The translations under genes were made by a program, and so were the position numbers. 35,565 nt of DNA from JANOAR01 sp031411235 (lineage in GTDB: Bacteria > Verrucomicrobiota > Verrucomicrobiia > Verrucomicrobiales > Verrucomicrobiaceae): assembly GCA_031411235.1 (NCBI GenBank), contig JANOAR010000068.1:1-35565 (forward strand). The letters are read 5' to 3'. Below are positions 14,301 to 22,120 of the stretch, in pieces; positions within the stretch are counted from its first letter, which is position 1; each line of letters opens with the position of its first letter. Below the pieces are notes generated by a model, which was not told the origin of the DNA, searched no databases, and saw nothing but the letters and a program-made list of their open reading frames with translations.

Positions 14301-17300
14301 GTCGCTGACGCCGACCTGGAACAGCACCATGCCGGGCGGCACGACGTTGACGATCTTGCAGTTCGTCATCGCGAAGGGTGCCCAGTTGTGAATGTTGAGC
14401 GTGTAGCGCACCAGCTCGCCGGGCCGCGCGATGGTCTTGTCCACGGCGAGCGTGATCTCCAGTGGATTGAGCACGGTGGTCGTCCACGCAGGTGCGGTTT
14501 GCTTCGTGTTGTCGGAGCGGGTGAAGGTGGTGAGCCCACGAGTGATCTTGGTGCCGTTGGCGAGGCCAGCTTTGATCAGCACGCGCACTTCGATGGTTCG
14601 TTCATTTTCCAGCGTGCCGGTCATGGGATCATCGGGCGGTAGATCGAAGCCAGACCAGGAGATCGAAGCAATCACCTGCGCCGTGGGACCGATGTGCTTC
14701 CAGATGGCGGTGCCATCATTGGTGTTGAGTCCAGTGGGCCATGTAGGTTCAGTCAACCCGCTGATGCCGCTCTTGGTGCATTGGTAAAGCTGGGTGTTTG
14801 CGCCGATCACCTTCTGATTGAGCGCGATGGCCGCATTCGGCAGCCACCGCGAATACGTGGTGAGGTGCTTCCACATGGCCGTGCCATCGTTGACGGTGGC
14901 ATTGAGTCCGATGGGCCAGGTGGGTTCGGTCATCCCGCTGATGCCGTTCGCAGTGCATTGGTAGAGTTGGTTGTTCGCGCCGATCACTTTCTGATTGAGC
15001 GCAATGGTCGCATTCGGCTTCCACGGCGAATACGATGTACTGCCGACCTTGATAACAGGCGTCACGCCGAGCACGCTGTCCGCCGAGTGATCGAGATGCG
15101 TGGTGTTCGCGGGCAAGGTGACAACGAGGTCTTTCGCGCTCACAGTGGCGTCGCCGAGGTTGGTCATCGTCATGCGATACCGGATCCACTCCTCCGCATG
15201 GGCTGTGTCGCCGCCGCTGCTGTCGCTCTCGGTTTCGACGGTGGCGCGGAACTGCACGGGATCCTTCATCAGCACCTTCGGCATCAGCGAATTGGCGAGC
15301 GGCACGGTGTTGCTGCGGCGCAGATACGCCGTGCTGCTGATCGTGCTGCCGACCGTGCCGGTGAGGATCCTTAACCGATAGTTTTTGATCACCACACTGT
15401 TGGCCGGCACGGTCACAGTCCAGCGCAGGTATTTCACGGCGCTGATCGTGACGAACGACGAGCCTGGGTCGGTGAAGCCAGTGTCGAGCGAGCAGTTCGC
15501 TGGCATGATGACATCGAGGAAGACATTGGTCAGCTCGGTGGCGCTGTTGTTGATGGCGGTGAGTGAGCTGGTGATGTTCTCGCCAACGAAGGCATTGTAA
15601 GTGAGCAGTCCGTTCGCGCCTTCGACACCCGTGTCGTCCGAGTCGGTAACGGTGCCGCCTTGCACGTCCTGGGTCTTCGTGGAGGTGCGTGTCACGTTCA
15701 ATTCCCAGCGCACCGCGTCCGATCCGCCGAAGGCCATGGCGATGCTGTTGACGCTGGCGTTGGTAAAGAGCTTGCCTTTGGCGAGACGGCTCGGACTGGT
15801 CAAAGCAGGGCCGGACGCGACAACGGGCACGTATTCCTGCTGATCGAGTTCGGGATTGCCACTGCCGTCGTCGAGCGTGGTGAGGAAGTTTTGGCTATCG
15901 AGCAACGCGGTGAAGCGCAGGATGCGGACGCTGTTGTTGTAGTAGTTAGTGAACAGGATTTCGGGGAAGCGATCATTGTTCAGCTCCATCAGCAGCACGT
16001 CGCAGGGAATGTCCTCGAAGGCTGCCTGCACATCGGGACTCTGACCCAGCGGTTGATTAGTCAGTGGCCTGAAACCGGCGGCACCTTTGTTTTCATACAG
16101 ACGCCACTGCTGGACGGTGTGTTGATCACTGGGGCTGCTGATTCCAAGGATGGTCGTGATCACCGTCACGATGTCCGCGCGGCCATCGCCCGTCACATCA
16201 CCAATGACCAAGGCGCGCACCGGCGCGGCGATGATCGGATTGACATTGGGCGGTGGTCCGGCAAACCCGAGTCCGGTGGGAATGAGCGCGGGCTGGTAGT
16301 TCACGTCCACCTCACCATCGCCTGCGAGTCCGGTCGCGCCTTTGTTCTTGAACACGATCATCTGGTTCTGCGCGGCATCGACCATCACCACATCGAGCGT
16401 GCCATCACCGTTCATATCGCCGAGCGCGAGCTTGCCCGGCGTCGAGCCCGCAGGCGCGGGGACGCCGATTGATGAGGTGTATTGCCCCGCAGCATCCGCG
16501 ACCAGCACGCCGATGCGCGTCGCGCTGCCCGCATCGGTGCCGGAGACGACGATGTCCAACTTGCCATCGCCCGTAACATCACCGACCGCGAGATGGCGAA
16601 AGGTCGTGATGCCCGTGCCAGCGAGCGAGACGGTCTGCGCACCAAACTGCACCACGCCACTGCCATCGAGCGCGTCGTTGTGATAAACCGTGAGTGCACC
16701 AGCGGCGATGATGGCCAAGTCCGCGCGGCTGTCCGTATCGAAGTCCGCGCTCGCTGAATCTTCAATCGTGTCCGCAGGCAACGAGAAGCTCACATCGCTC
16801 TGCACTGGCAGCCCGTCGCGCTGTCGCCGCACCATGATGTTGCCCGTCGCACGGTCCACTTGCACCAGATCATCGCTGGTGCCCACGCCATCGAAGCGCC
16901 CCACAAACAGCCCGCGAACATTTGCCGCCGAGCCTGCACGCTGCAGGTCCCCTGGGATGATTTGCGGAGTCAAGTTCGGCGCAGGGCTGAAGGGAAAAGG
17001 CGAAGCAAAGGTGCGCGTCTGCACCGGTGATTCATTCCCCGCTGCATCGCGCGAGCGGATCTCGATGACGCAGGACGTGCATTGAAAGCCGAGTTCAAAC
17101 CGTTCCCCACGCTTCCAATCACTCTTTGGCACCCATGGGGTATTCGCGGGGATGGTAAAGGTGTTGAGCTTGCTGCGAAACCAGATGGTCTCCGCCGCCA
17201 TCCCGGTCTCATCCTGAGGATCGAGATACATCGAGAACCAGTTGTAGGTCTGGCCGTTCTGCGGCAGCACCCGTTTCTCGATCCAAGTGTGGGTGATACT

Positions 17301-17381
17301 GAGCGTGGGCGGCGTGGTATCAACAGCGTGAGCCACCGTGGCCCAGGCACCAATCATCAAGAACAAGCGAATGATTTTCAT
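11343..17381 (-). CDS. Giant secreted multidomain protein: FG-GAP, DUF11 and CBM-like (2012 aa)
   Basis: A signal peptide (MKIIRLFLMIGAWATVAHA) leads to an Ig-like segment. Residues ~140-490 hold FG-GAP/VCBS-type repeats with calcium loops (DVTGDGKLD, DMNGDGTLD, DVTGDGRAD), expected to form a beta-propeller. From ~590 on, DUF11-like domains recur (LTYNAFVGENITSSL, YRMTMTNLGDATV, VRYTLNIHNWAPF). Two ~55-residue repeats at ~785-895 share a W-x-PN, LYQCT, EPTWP and DGT-x-W pattern like chitin-binding CBM5/12 modules. A calcium-type segment DTNGNG/DTNGNGKFDG lies near 1265-1285. The last ~150 residues are Gly/Asn repeats (NIVAGGGG; SNDGAG). It has no LPXTG, PEP-CTERM or autotransporter barrel that I can see. 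Likely cell-surface or matrix adhesin; function inferred. Confidence 0.85.
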   Translation of the reverse strand: MKIIRLFLMIGAWATVAHAVDTTPPTLSITHTWIEKRVLPQNGQTYNWFSMYLDPQDETGMAAETIWFRSKLNTFTIPANTPWVPKSDWKRGERFELGFQCTSCVIEIRSRDAAGNESPVQTRTFASPFPFSPAPNLTPQIIPGDLQRAGSAANVRGLFVGRFDGVGTSDDLVQVDRATGNIMVRRQRDGLPVQSDVSFSLPADTIEDSASADFDTDSRADLAIIAAGALTVYHNDALDGSGVVQFGAQTVSLAGTGITTFRHLAVGDVTGDGKLDIVVSGTDAGSATRIGVLVADAAGQYTSSIGVPAPAGSTPGKLALGDMNGDGTLDVVMVDAAQNQMIVFKNKGATGLAGDGEVDVNYQPALIPTGLGFAGPPPNVNPIIAAPVRALVIGDVTGDGRADIVTVITTILGISSPSDQHTVQQWRLYENKGAAGFRPLTNQPLGQSPDVQAAFEDIPCDVLLMELNNDRFPEILFTNYYNNSVRILRFTALLDSQNFLTTLDDGSGNPELDQQEYVPVVASGPALTSPSRLAKGKLFTNASVNSIAMAFGGSDAVRWELNVTRTSTKTQDVQGGTVTDSDDTGVEGANGLLTYNAFVGENITSSLTAINNSATELTNVFLDVIMPANCSLDTGFTDPGSSFVTISAVKYLRWTVTVPANSVVIKNYRLRILTGTVGSTISSTAYLRRSNTVPLANSLMPKVLMKDPVQFRATVETESDSSGGDTAHAEEWIRYRMTMTNLGDATVSAKDLVVTLPANTTHLDHSADSVLGVTPVIKVGSTSYSPWKPNATIALNQKVIGANNQLYQCTANGISGMTEPTWPIGLNATVNDGTAMWKHLTTYSRWLPNAAIALNQKVIGANTQLYQCTKSGISGLTEPTWPTGLNTNDGTAIWKHIGPTAQVIASISWSGFDLPPDDPMTGTLENERTIEVRVLIKAGLANGTKITRGLTTFTRSDNTKQTAPAWTTTVLNPLEITLAVDKTIARPGELVRYTLNIHNWAPFAMTNCKIVNVVPPGMVLFQVGVSDGADSGIGGTGHFNQFPGLLKDMLTPTSSPISLDVLNTLTWNLGTVPGRVVREIKFDVQVQQDVPTDYYTGGILHTMELSNFSYNFVGNNKAGARLFAQTPTLGATLGSSQTAASLYLLASNTARHTQLSADTPLDAPNISLLKTFDGDGRQEEGGETVDYLVNDIAVTTDGIGRYALNFDNRGIGYARTVVIRDYVPTGMAFQGRLLRDGNPMSNNDFNRCRFYDSTGKLLVQTDTITDTNGNGFADAGEGYTDTNGNGKFDGFTAAVVRSMDLFAGNVPGTTAGFISYQVQTTSKPGSIIVSLAGGMSGVKDGLSFTALVGYHLKADNLRFPTNGSPKQVKVVITVPAKITMPLETVRSRSSAKDNEATTITIPYEVTGASGLTMSGLKMEFDIPKGYSILVAQVLDTLGRVIKSFVPGGGAANTITVTTSPSTGITHITFPLDGNRIAWPVLQVAVNALTKAALIDTIPNKGYTKAPMTFKPVMTGSYEKPITASARFASARSGVAAATVPPPVPLAAVSSFGALPVLVDSTKDSRIFVGRCAPVAVTRFTTFNYTIFVGNLTTLPLGAGKITMKIPAGCEGISMTRYSFNALRTVSPIPPDLGGKLGNVMPALPKPDKPTNGVYDAPFGLGAWTKFTWKKALPAGTTVTWDVGSFLPSEGGVATLTVRVLESFTGDRIDDNTCVFDVENALARTAGPLSVAVRVGTEEATSASLTQRSLEGMQLRTDTAVMNTVGQSFQLGEQSCHITIGGADALLLTNGVATIPLPNARMMVAGPPDKVNANGFRLLLDHPMMRVACGPGSIAGGVELKDVPSYTIGMVDAGQLFLDLKNPGANIVAGGGGNIVAGGGGNIVAAGGGNLQNASAAAGIIVPDGSPAVPVSTLVATSGAKLVGAGGSTLRPVGGGNLIGDGGGTIAAVGAKVVSNDGAGVVSNDGAGLIGSDGASLVGNDGASIVKVADVNLLSVHSGLLVKTAGFTQALSK
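11731..11802 (-). repeat. 24-bp tandem repeats coding for NIVAGGGG units
   Basis: Three units start at 11731, 11755 and 11779; the first two differ at three positions and the third is diverged at its end. Each encodes eight residues of the Gly-rich tail of the giant protein, followed upstream and downstream by looser GGGN-type repeats. The repeats keep frame, so copy number change would alter tail length without breaking the protein. Confidence 0.75.
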
Positions 17382-17395
17382 ACTGTTAAATAGGG

Positions 17396-17425
17396 ATTAT
17401 CGGGCCAATTCAAAACGTAAGTCAA
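17396..17425 (-). promoter_or_regulatory. Sigma-70-like promoter of the giant surface-protein gene
   Basis: On the minus strand TTGACT (17425-17420) and GATAAT (17401-17396) are separated by 18 bp, each one base from consensus (TTGACA and TATAAT). The ATG at 17381 lies 14 bases past the -10 box, so the 5' leader would be only about 8 bases and no ribosome binding site fits in it. Confidence 0.5.
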
Positions 17426-17643
17426 TGTCGCAATTATCCCCCAAGTTTAGCCGCTGTCCACCTCTGACAAAGGTGCAGAGCGGCTCCTTTCCCCAGCGCC
17501 GCCATAAATCCCACCTGTGACGATTATAGTATCGAGTACCAGTGCCGTCCCATGAGCCTAAATTTTGCTGGATTTCACGGCTTGAATCGGCAAAGTCGCA
17601 CGCCCCGATCCCAATCCTCAACACAACCACATCCATCCACACC

Positions 17644-18132
17644 ATGTCCTGCCACTCATCCGATTCCAAGGGAAGCCACTGCCACTGGGCTCAAGCCCAC
17701 GTCATCCTCCGCCTCTGGGTCGGACTGCGTTTGTTTTTCGCTGGCGTCGATAAGTTCCGTGAGAAAGGCGGCACCGGCCTCAGCTTCTCCAACTTGGAAA
17801 AGAACCTCGCCCCCATCGCTGACCTGATGAAGACCAACAGCCTCATGCCTGGCTTCATGGTTACCCCCTACTTCTACTTCCTCACTTTGGCGCTCGTTCT
17901 CGTCGGCATTACCTGCATCGTTGGCTTCGCCACTCGCCTCAGCCTTTTTATCGCTGGCCTCATCTTCATCTCGCTGAGCATGGGCATGATGACCCTGCCG
18001 GACGACAACACCGCTGTGAACATCGGCCTCCAGGTCGCTATCGCCGCCATGGCCCTCGTCACCTACAAGGCCAATAAACTGTCCGTCGATGGCTTCCTCG
18101 CTGGCAATTGCTGCGACAAGAAGTCCGAGTAG
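17644..18132 (+). CDS. DoxX-like membrane protein (162 aa)
   Basis: The ATG at 17644 begins MSCHSSDSKGSHCHW, followed by about four hydrophobic helices: VILRLWVGLRLFFAGVDKF, YFYFLTLALVLVGITCIVGF, LSLFIAGLIFISLSMGMM and IGLQVAIAAMALVTY. The first helix with its RLFFAGVDKFREKGG continuation is typical of DoxX/DoxD-like proteins, small inner-membrane proteins linked to oxidoreductases or thiol chemistry. A longer frame opens at 17542 but its extension is low-quality sequence. It precedes the oxidoreductase gene by 58 bp in the same direction and is probably co-transcribed. The N-terminal and C-terminal Cys/His (CCDKK) might bind metal. Function in this organism is unknown. Confidence 0.75.
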   Translation: MSCHSSDSKGSHCHWAQAHVILRLWVGLRLFFAGVDKFREKGGTGLSFSNLEKNLAPIADLMKTNSLMPGFMVTPYFYFLTLALVLVGITCIVGFATRLSLFIAGLIFISLSMGMMTLPDDNTAVNIGLQVAIAAMALVTYKANKLSVDGFLAGNCCDKKSE

Positions 18133-18190
18133 CCCCTTGGTTTCGTAAACCGCCTGTCTCCACGCAGGCCATCCCCTCTCTACCTCAGCC

Positions 18191-19657
18191 ATGAGCGAAG
18201 CCACCATCACCACGCCCAGCGCGGCGTCCCCCACCCACGGCCTGTCCCATTTTATGGATCGGCGCAACTTTGTCCGCACTGGCGTGCTCACCGGCGCTGG
18301 CGTGTACCTTGCCACCAGCAAAGGAGCCATCGCCCAAGCCACCTCACCCACCAAGGTGCTCAGGGCCGCCATCGTCGGCTGCGGAGCCCAGGGCCAGCGC
18401 CTTTTCATGGCCGCCCAGGACATCCCAGAGGAGGACAGGAAAAACCTCATCCAGTTCACCGCCATCTGCGACATCTGGGACTACAACCGCCGCACCGTCG
18501 GAGCCCGCGTCAAGCGTGCCTACGGCTCGTGCAACGAGTACGTCGATCTCGCCGAGATGCTGGAAAAAGAAAAAGACCTCGATGTCGTCTTCATCGCCAC
18601 ACCCGACTTCCTCCACGCTCCCTTCACTCGCCAATGCCTCGCCGCAGGCAAGGCTGTGTACTGTGAGAAGATGATGGCCAACACCCTCGAATATGCTGCC
18701 GACATGGTGAAGTCGCAGCGCGAGTACGGTCACATCCTGCAAATCGGCCACCAGCGCCACAGCAACCCTCGCTACCACAACCTGCGCGACAACGTGCTTG
18801 CCAAGGGCCTGCTCGGTCGCGTCACCCACTGCTACGCCCAGTGGAATCGTGGTATCTCAGCCAGCCAACCGCTGACCTCGAACATCAAGGTCGATCCCGC
18901 CACGCTGAGCAAATACGGCTACGGCAGCTTTGAGGAATTCCTCAACTGGCGCTACTTCAGCAAGTACGGTGGCGGCCCCATCGCCGACCTTGGTGCGCAC
19001 CAGATCGATCTGTTCAACTGGTTCTGGAAGACCACCCCCAAGTCCGTCATCGCCACGGGTGGCGTCGATTATTATGATGGCCAAGGCGGACGCCCCAAGT
19101 TCGAACTGCCCGACAACGTTCAGGCCATCTACGAGTACGACAGCCCCGAAGGCGTGCGCCGCTGCTACTACCAAGTGCTCACCACCACAGGCTCACAGGG
19201 CTACTATGAGAAGCTCATGGGTGTCGATGGCAGCGCCATCATCTCCGAGAGCCCCAGCTCCAACCAAGTCTATAAAGAGCCCAACAACGTCCAGAATTGG
19301 AACTCCATCACCGAAGGCCCCACCCCCGTGCTCACCCGTTCGCGCTCGGCGGTTTACAACAAAGTCTGGGAAAAGCCCAAGCCCTGGTTCCGCCCCGAGC
19401 CCTGGCTTGATGTGAAGAAAGACAGCCGCGAATCCAAGGCCTTAGAGACCTATGAACTCGGCGTCGAACTCACTCGCCTACCCCACTCGCCCCACGTCGA
19501 AAACTTCCTCCGCGCCGCTCAAGCCAAGGATGCCAAGATGCTCAACTGCCCCGTCGATGAGGCCTACCGCGCCTGCGTCACCGTGCTCAAGTGCTACGAC
19601 TCCATGAAGTCCGGCGCGAAGTATGTTTTCCAGCCCTCCGACTTCACCGTCGCCTAA
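18191..19657 (+). CDS. Gfo/Idh/MocA family oxidoreductase, Tat-exported (488 aa)
   Basis: The N-terminus carries a Tat signal: MDRRNFVRTGVLTGAGVYLA begins at an internal ATG (18254), so translation may start there rather than at 18191; both are possible. Then LRAAIVGCGAQGQRLF gives the Rossmann GxGxxG-type NAD(P) motif, VVFIATPDFLHAPFT is the second strand-turn, and AVYCEKMMAN occupies the position of the family's EKP motif with MM in place of P. The C-terminal half (WRYFSKYGGGPIADLGAHQID) is the usual alpha/beta substrate domain with DLGAHQ. The family oxidises or reduces sugars and related compounds. The substrate is unknown. It lies between DoxX and a discoidin-like lipoprotein, an export-linked trio. 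Confidence 0.92.
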   Translation: MSEATITTPSAASPTHGLSHFMDRRNFVRTGVLTGAGVYLATSKGAIAQATSPTKVLRAAIVGCGAQGQRLFMAAQDIPEEDRKNLIQFTAICDIWDYNRRTVGARVKRAYGSCNEYVDLAEMLEKEKDLDVVFIATPDFLHAPFTRQCLAAGKAVYCEKMMANTLEYAADMVKSQREYGHILQIGHQRHSNPRYHNLRDNVLAKGLLGRVTHCYAQWNRGISASQPLTSNIKVDPATLSKYGYGSFEEFLNWRYFSKYGGGPIADLGAHQIDLFNWFWKTTPKSVIATGGVDYYDGQGGRPKFELPDNVQAIYEYDSPEGVRRCYYQVLTTTGSQGYYEKLMGVDGSAIISESPSSNQVYKEPNNVQNWNSITEGPTPVLTRSRSAVYNKVWEKPKPWFRPEPWLDVKKDSRESKALETYELGVELTRLPHSPHVENFLRAAQAKDAKMLNCPVDEAYRACVTVLKCYDSMKSGAKYVFQPSDFTVA

Positions 19658-19675
19658 TCCCATCCCCACCCACCC

Positions 19676-20431
19676 ATGATCCATACCAAGAACACCATCC
19701 TCCTCTGCGGCAGCCTCGCCTCCGCAGCCGTCCTCACCCTCAGCTCCTGCGGCAAGTCCGACAGCAAAGCCCCAGCAGCAGCCACAGGCGCGCCTGCAGC
19801 CGCTGCGCCCGCAGGCGATCTCGAAGAGATCAAGCCCGAGTTCCCCAAGGCCATGTTCGTCGGCACGCCCATCCCTCCAGGCGATGTGCCTAACCTTGAA
19901 GAGCCCGTCGGTGAAGACAAAGTCGCCAAGACCTTCATGGCCCCCAAAGGCACCACCAACGTCGCCAAGGGCAAGAAGGTCACCAGCTCCGACCCCAACC
20001 CCGTCATCCCCGGCCCCGACGCGCTGAAGCTCCTCACCGACGGCGATGCCGACAGCAGCGACGGTTGCTTCGTCGAGTTGATGCCTGACCCTCAGTGGGT
20101 GCAGATCGACCTCGAAGCCAAGTACGACATCAGCAAGCTGATCGTCTGGCACTTCCACAAACAAGGCGTCATCGTGAAGGACTTCGTTGTCCAAGTCTCT
20201 GATGATCCCGAGTTCAAGACTGGCGTCACCACCCTCTACAACGCCGACCACGACGACACCCTGAAGCTCGGCGCTGGTGCCGACAAAGCCTATGTTGAGA
20301 CCAACCACGGCCGTATGGTCGATGGCAAAGGCAGCAAAGGCCGCTACGTCCGCCTCTACTCCAACGGCAGCACCATGGATGACTTCAACCGCTACATCGA
20401 AGTCAGCGTCTATGGCGTCGCCGCCAAGTAA
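19676..20431 (+). CDS. Lipoprotein with discoidin (F5/8 type C)-like domain (251 aa)
   Basis: A lipoprotein signal peptide ends in the lipobox LSSC (Cys25). An Ala/Pro-rich linker follows to about residue 48. Residues ~95-250 resemble an F5/8 type C (discoidin) domain: TNVAKGKKVTSS, LLTDGDADSSDGC, WVQIDLEAKYDISKLIVWHF, FVVQVSDDPEF, KGRYVRLYSNG and YIEVSVYG. Such domains bind sugars or other surfaces. It should sit in a membrane facing the periplasm. It starts 18 bp after the oxidoreductase and ends just before a strong terminator, so it is the last gene of that operon. It may hold the exported oxidoreductase or its glycan near the membrane (inference). Confidence 0.85.
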   Translation: MIHTKNTILLCGSLASAAVLTLSSCGKSDSKAPAAATGAPAAAAPAGDLEEIKPEFPKAMFVGTPIPPGDVPNLEEPVGEDKVAKTFMAPKGTTNVAKGKKVTSSDPNPVIPGPDALKLLTDGDADSSDGCFVELMPDPQWVQIDLEAKYDISKLIVWHFHKQGVIVKDFVVQVSDDPEFKTGVTTLYNADHDDTLKLGAGADKAYVETNHGRMVDGKGSKGRYVRLYSNGSTMDDFNRYIEVSVYGVAAK

Positions 20432-20464
20432 CTGACCTCTCGCTTCATACGCGAGACACTCCCA

Positions 20465-20498
20465 CGCCGCTGCCAGCCCTGCTGACAGCGGCGTTTTT
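20465..20498 (+). terminator. Strong intrinsic terminator after the lipoprotein gene
   Basis: CGCCGCTG (20465-20472) pairs perfectly with CAGCGGCG (20486-20493) around a 13-base loop and is followed directly by TTTTT. A smaller hairpin, TCTCGC/GCGAGA at 20438-20456, precedes it. The site closes the DoxX-oxidoreductase-lipoprotein operon. Confidence 0.9.
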
Positions 20499-20520
20499 AT
20501 GACCACGCCTCCTCCGCGCC

Positions 20521-21249
20521 ATGAAAGCTTCTACCTTGGCCCTAACCACCCTCGCTTGGCTTCTCTGCCCATCATCACTCCCATCCCACCCCGCCGACAA
20601 CACCCGGCTCCTCATCCGCATCGGCCACGACCACATCGACTTCCGCTTCTCGCTCAACCTCGTCACCCTCTCCCGCATCACCCAAGTCGATGCGGACAAT
20701 AGCGGTAGCATCACCTTCACCGAGATCAAAAACGCAGTCCCAGCCGTGACCCAGTTTTTGTCCAAACAGGTGCTCACGACCCTCAACGACCAAGACACCA
20801 ATCTCGGCGATATGCTTCGCCACGAGTGCCTATGGCCGAATGCCCAGACTCACGAAATCACTCCGCAGGATGCTGGTCAACGCTACGTGGACTTCCTTTT
20901 TCACAAGCCCTGGCCAAACGGCGTGCAGGATGTCTGGCTAGGCTTTCAAGTCTTTGAGCAGCTCGGTCAAACCCATGAAATAAGCGCCATCTACCAGCAA
21001 GCTGGTGAACAGGACACGCCCGTCTCCTTCAGCGCCAGCGAGCCCGATTATCTCTACGACACAGGCTGGGAAGCCCAGTCCCCTGCCCCGACATCGCGGC
21101 CAGCAAGCAACGCCGTATCTCCCAGCAAACCATTTCCAACAACGATTACCGCCCTCATTTTCAGCGCCATCACCTTCGTTCTAATCACGATGTTTCGACA
21201 ACGCCCTTGGGCTTCTCCACGAGCCTCGAAAACCAATAAGGCACGTTGA
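20521..21249 (+). CDS. Secreted/anchored EF-hand protein (242 aa)
   Basis: It has a signal peptide (MKASTLALTTLAWLLCPSSL) and one full EF-hand calcium loop, DADNSGSITFTE (residues 57-68, with D57, D59, S61, S63 and E68 in ligand positions). The middle has a FLFHKPWPNGVQDVWLGF segment. A Pro/Ser-rich linker leads to a C-terminal membrane helix (TTITALIFSAITFVLITMF) and a basic tail, giving a type I-like topology with the loop outside the cytoplasm. Its last 65 bp overlap the 3' end of the convergent HTTM-like gene. It lies just after the terminator at 20498, leaving only 22 bp for a leader. No family beyond the EF-hand is recognised. Confidence 0.75.
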   Translation: MKASTLALTTLAWLLCPSSLPSHPADNTRLLIRIGHDHIDFRFSLNLVTLSRITQVDADNSGSITFTEIKNAVPAVTQFLSKQVLTTLNDQDTNLGDMLRHECLWPNAQTHEITPQDAGQRYVDFLFHKPWPNGVQDVWLGFQVFEQLGQTHEISAIYQQAGEQDTPVSFSASEPDYLYDTGWEAQSPAPTSRPASNAVSPSKPFPTTITALIFSAITFVLITMFRQRPWASPRASKTNKAR

Positions 21250-22090
21250 TGAAAAACACCGCCACCATCGCCTCGTGCGTGTGGAAATTCAGCCCCATCA
21301 ACGCCTGAATGCTCTGGTGCATGACGATGACCGACACGCCCATCAACAGCGATAGCCGCCGTGTGCCGATAGCGATCCACAACACCGCCTCCAGCAACAC
21401 ACCACCGCCAAAGAAGAGTCGGGCGAGATTGGCGTGGTTCAGCAACCACACCACGCCGGGTGGGTCGAACTGCAATGCGGGCTCCAGCGTGCTGTAATAG
21501 TTCTGCCGTGCCGTCTTCACGAAATCGAGCGCGACGTAGTGGCTGTTGAAGAACCACATGCCGCCCGAAAGGATCATCTTTGAAAACACCGAAATGAGAT
21601 AGGCCCCGCCCACCATGAGCTGCGCCGCAAGCAGCAGCCAGGCATTCAGCACCGCACTGGGTCGCAACCAGCCTGCTTGTTTTTTTATCGCCTGCACAAC
21701 CACCGCCACACTCATACCCAACAACGTCAGGCTCATGATCTGGTAGCCGTGATGCGGATGCGCCTGCGAATTGAAGAGCGTGTATGGCAGTACGTGCAGC
21801 ACCGTCACCACGGGCAATGCGAATGGCAATGCCACGCCACTCGCATACCACAGCAACGCCACCAAGAAACCCGTGCGGTAGGCCTGGAATGTCGCAGGAT
21901 CACCGAGCCAGGTCAGGTCAAACCAATGCGCTAGCCCCACGGGCGAAGGCTGCGTGGTCTGCTCCATCTGCAAAGGAAAAAAATACCACAGCGCATAGGC
22001 CAACGAGAGGCGTGTGAGCACCGCCTCCAGCGTACTGACGCTGGGCAGGGGGAAAAGCGCATCAAGAGCGCGTTGGGCGAGTGCTTTCAT
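21185..22090 (-). CDS. HTTM-like polytopic membrane protein (301 aa)
   Basis: About six or more hydrophobic helices are visible (LSLAYALWYFFPL, FLVALLWYASGVALPF, MSLTLLGMSVAVVV, AWLLLAAQLMVGGAYLI, LFFGGGVLLEAVLWIAI). Conserved-looking HTTM features are HHGYQIMSL with paired His, SKMILSGGMWFFNSHYVALD and HQSIQALMGLNFH. HTTM proteins are related to vitamin-K-dependent gamma-carboxylase membrane domains; their bacterial role is unsettled. The gene follows the YPFSHYPMYS-containing small gene by 30 bp and is the last of the minus-strand run starting at dxr. Its 3' end overlaps the convergent EF-hand gene by 65 bp. Confidence 0.7.
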   Translation of the reverse strand: MKALAQRALDALFPLPSVSTLEAVLTRLSLAYALWYFFPLQMEQTTQPSPVGLAHWFDLTWLGDPATFQAYRTGFLVALLWYASGVALPFALPVVTVLHVLPYTLFNSQAHPHHGYQIMSLTLLGMSVAVVVQAIKKQAGWLRPSAVLNAWLLLAAQLMVGGAYLISVFSKMILSGGMWFFNSHYVALDFVKTARQNYYSTLEPALQFDPPGVVWLLNHANLARLFFGGGVLLEAVLWIAIGTRRLSLLMGVSVIVMHQSIQALMGLNFHTHEAMVAVFFINVPYWFSRLVEKPKGVVETS

Positions 22091-22120
22091 GGTGGGTGGA
22101 TTCAGAGTCGCGCACTCAGG

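Noticed and set aside
18191..18253. Certain use of the first ATG of the oxidoreductase
   Set aside because: The Tat motif begins exactly at the internal ATG 18254, so the upstream start is not secure; I kept the longer frame but flag the alternative.
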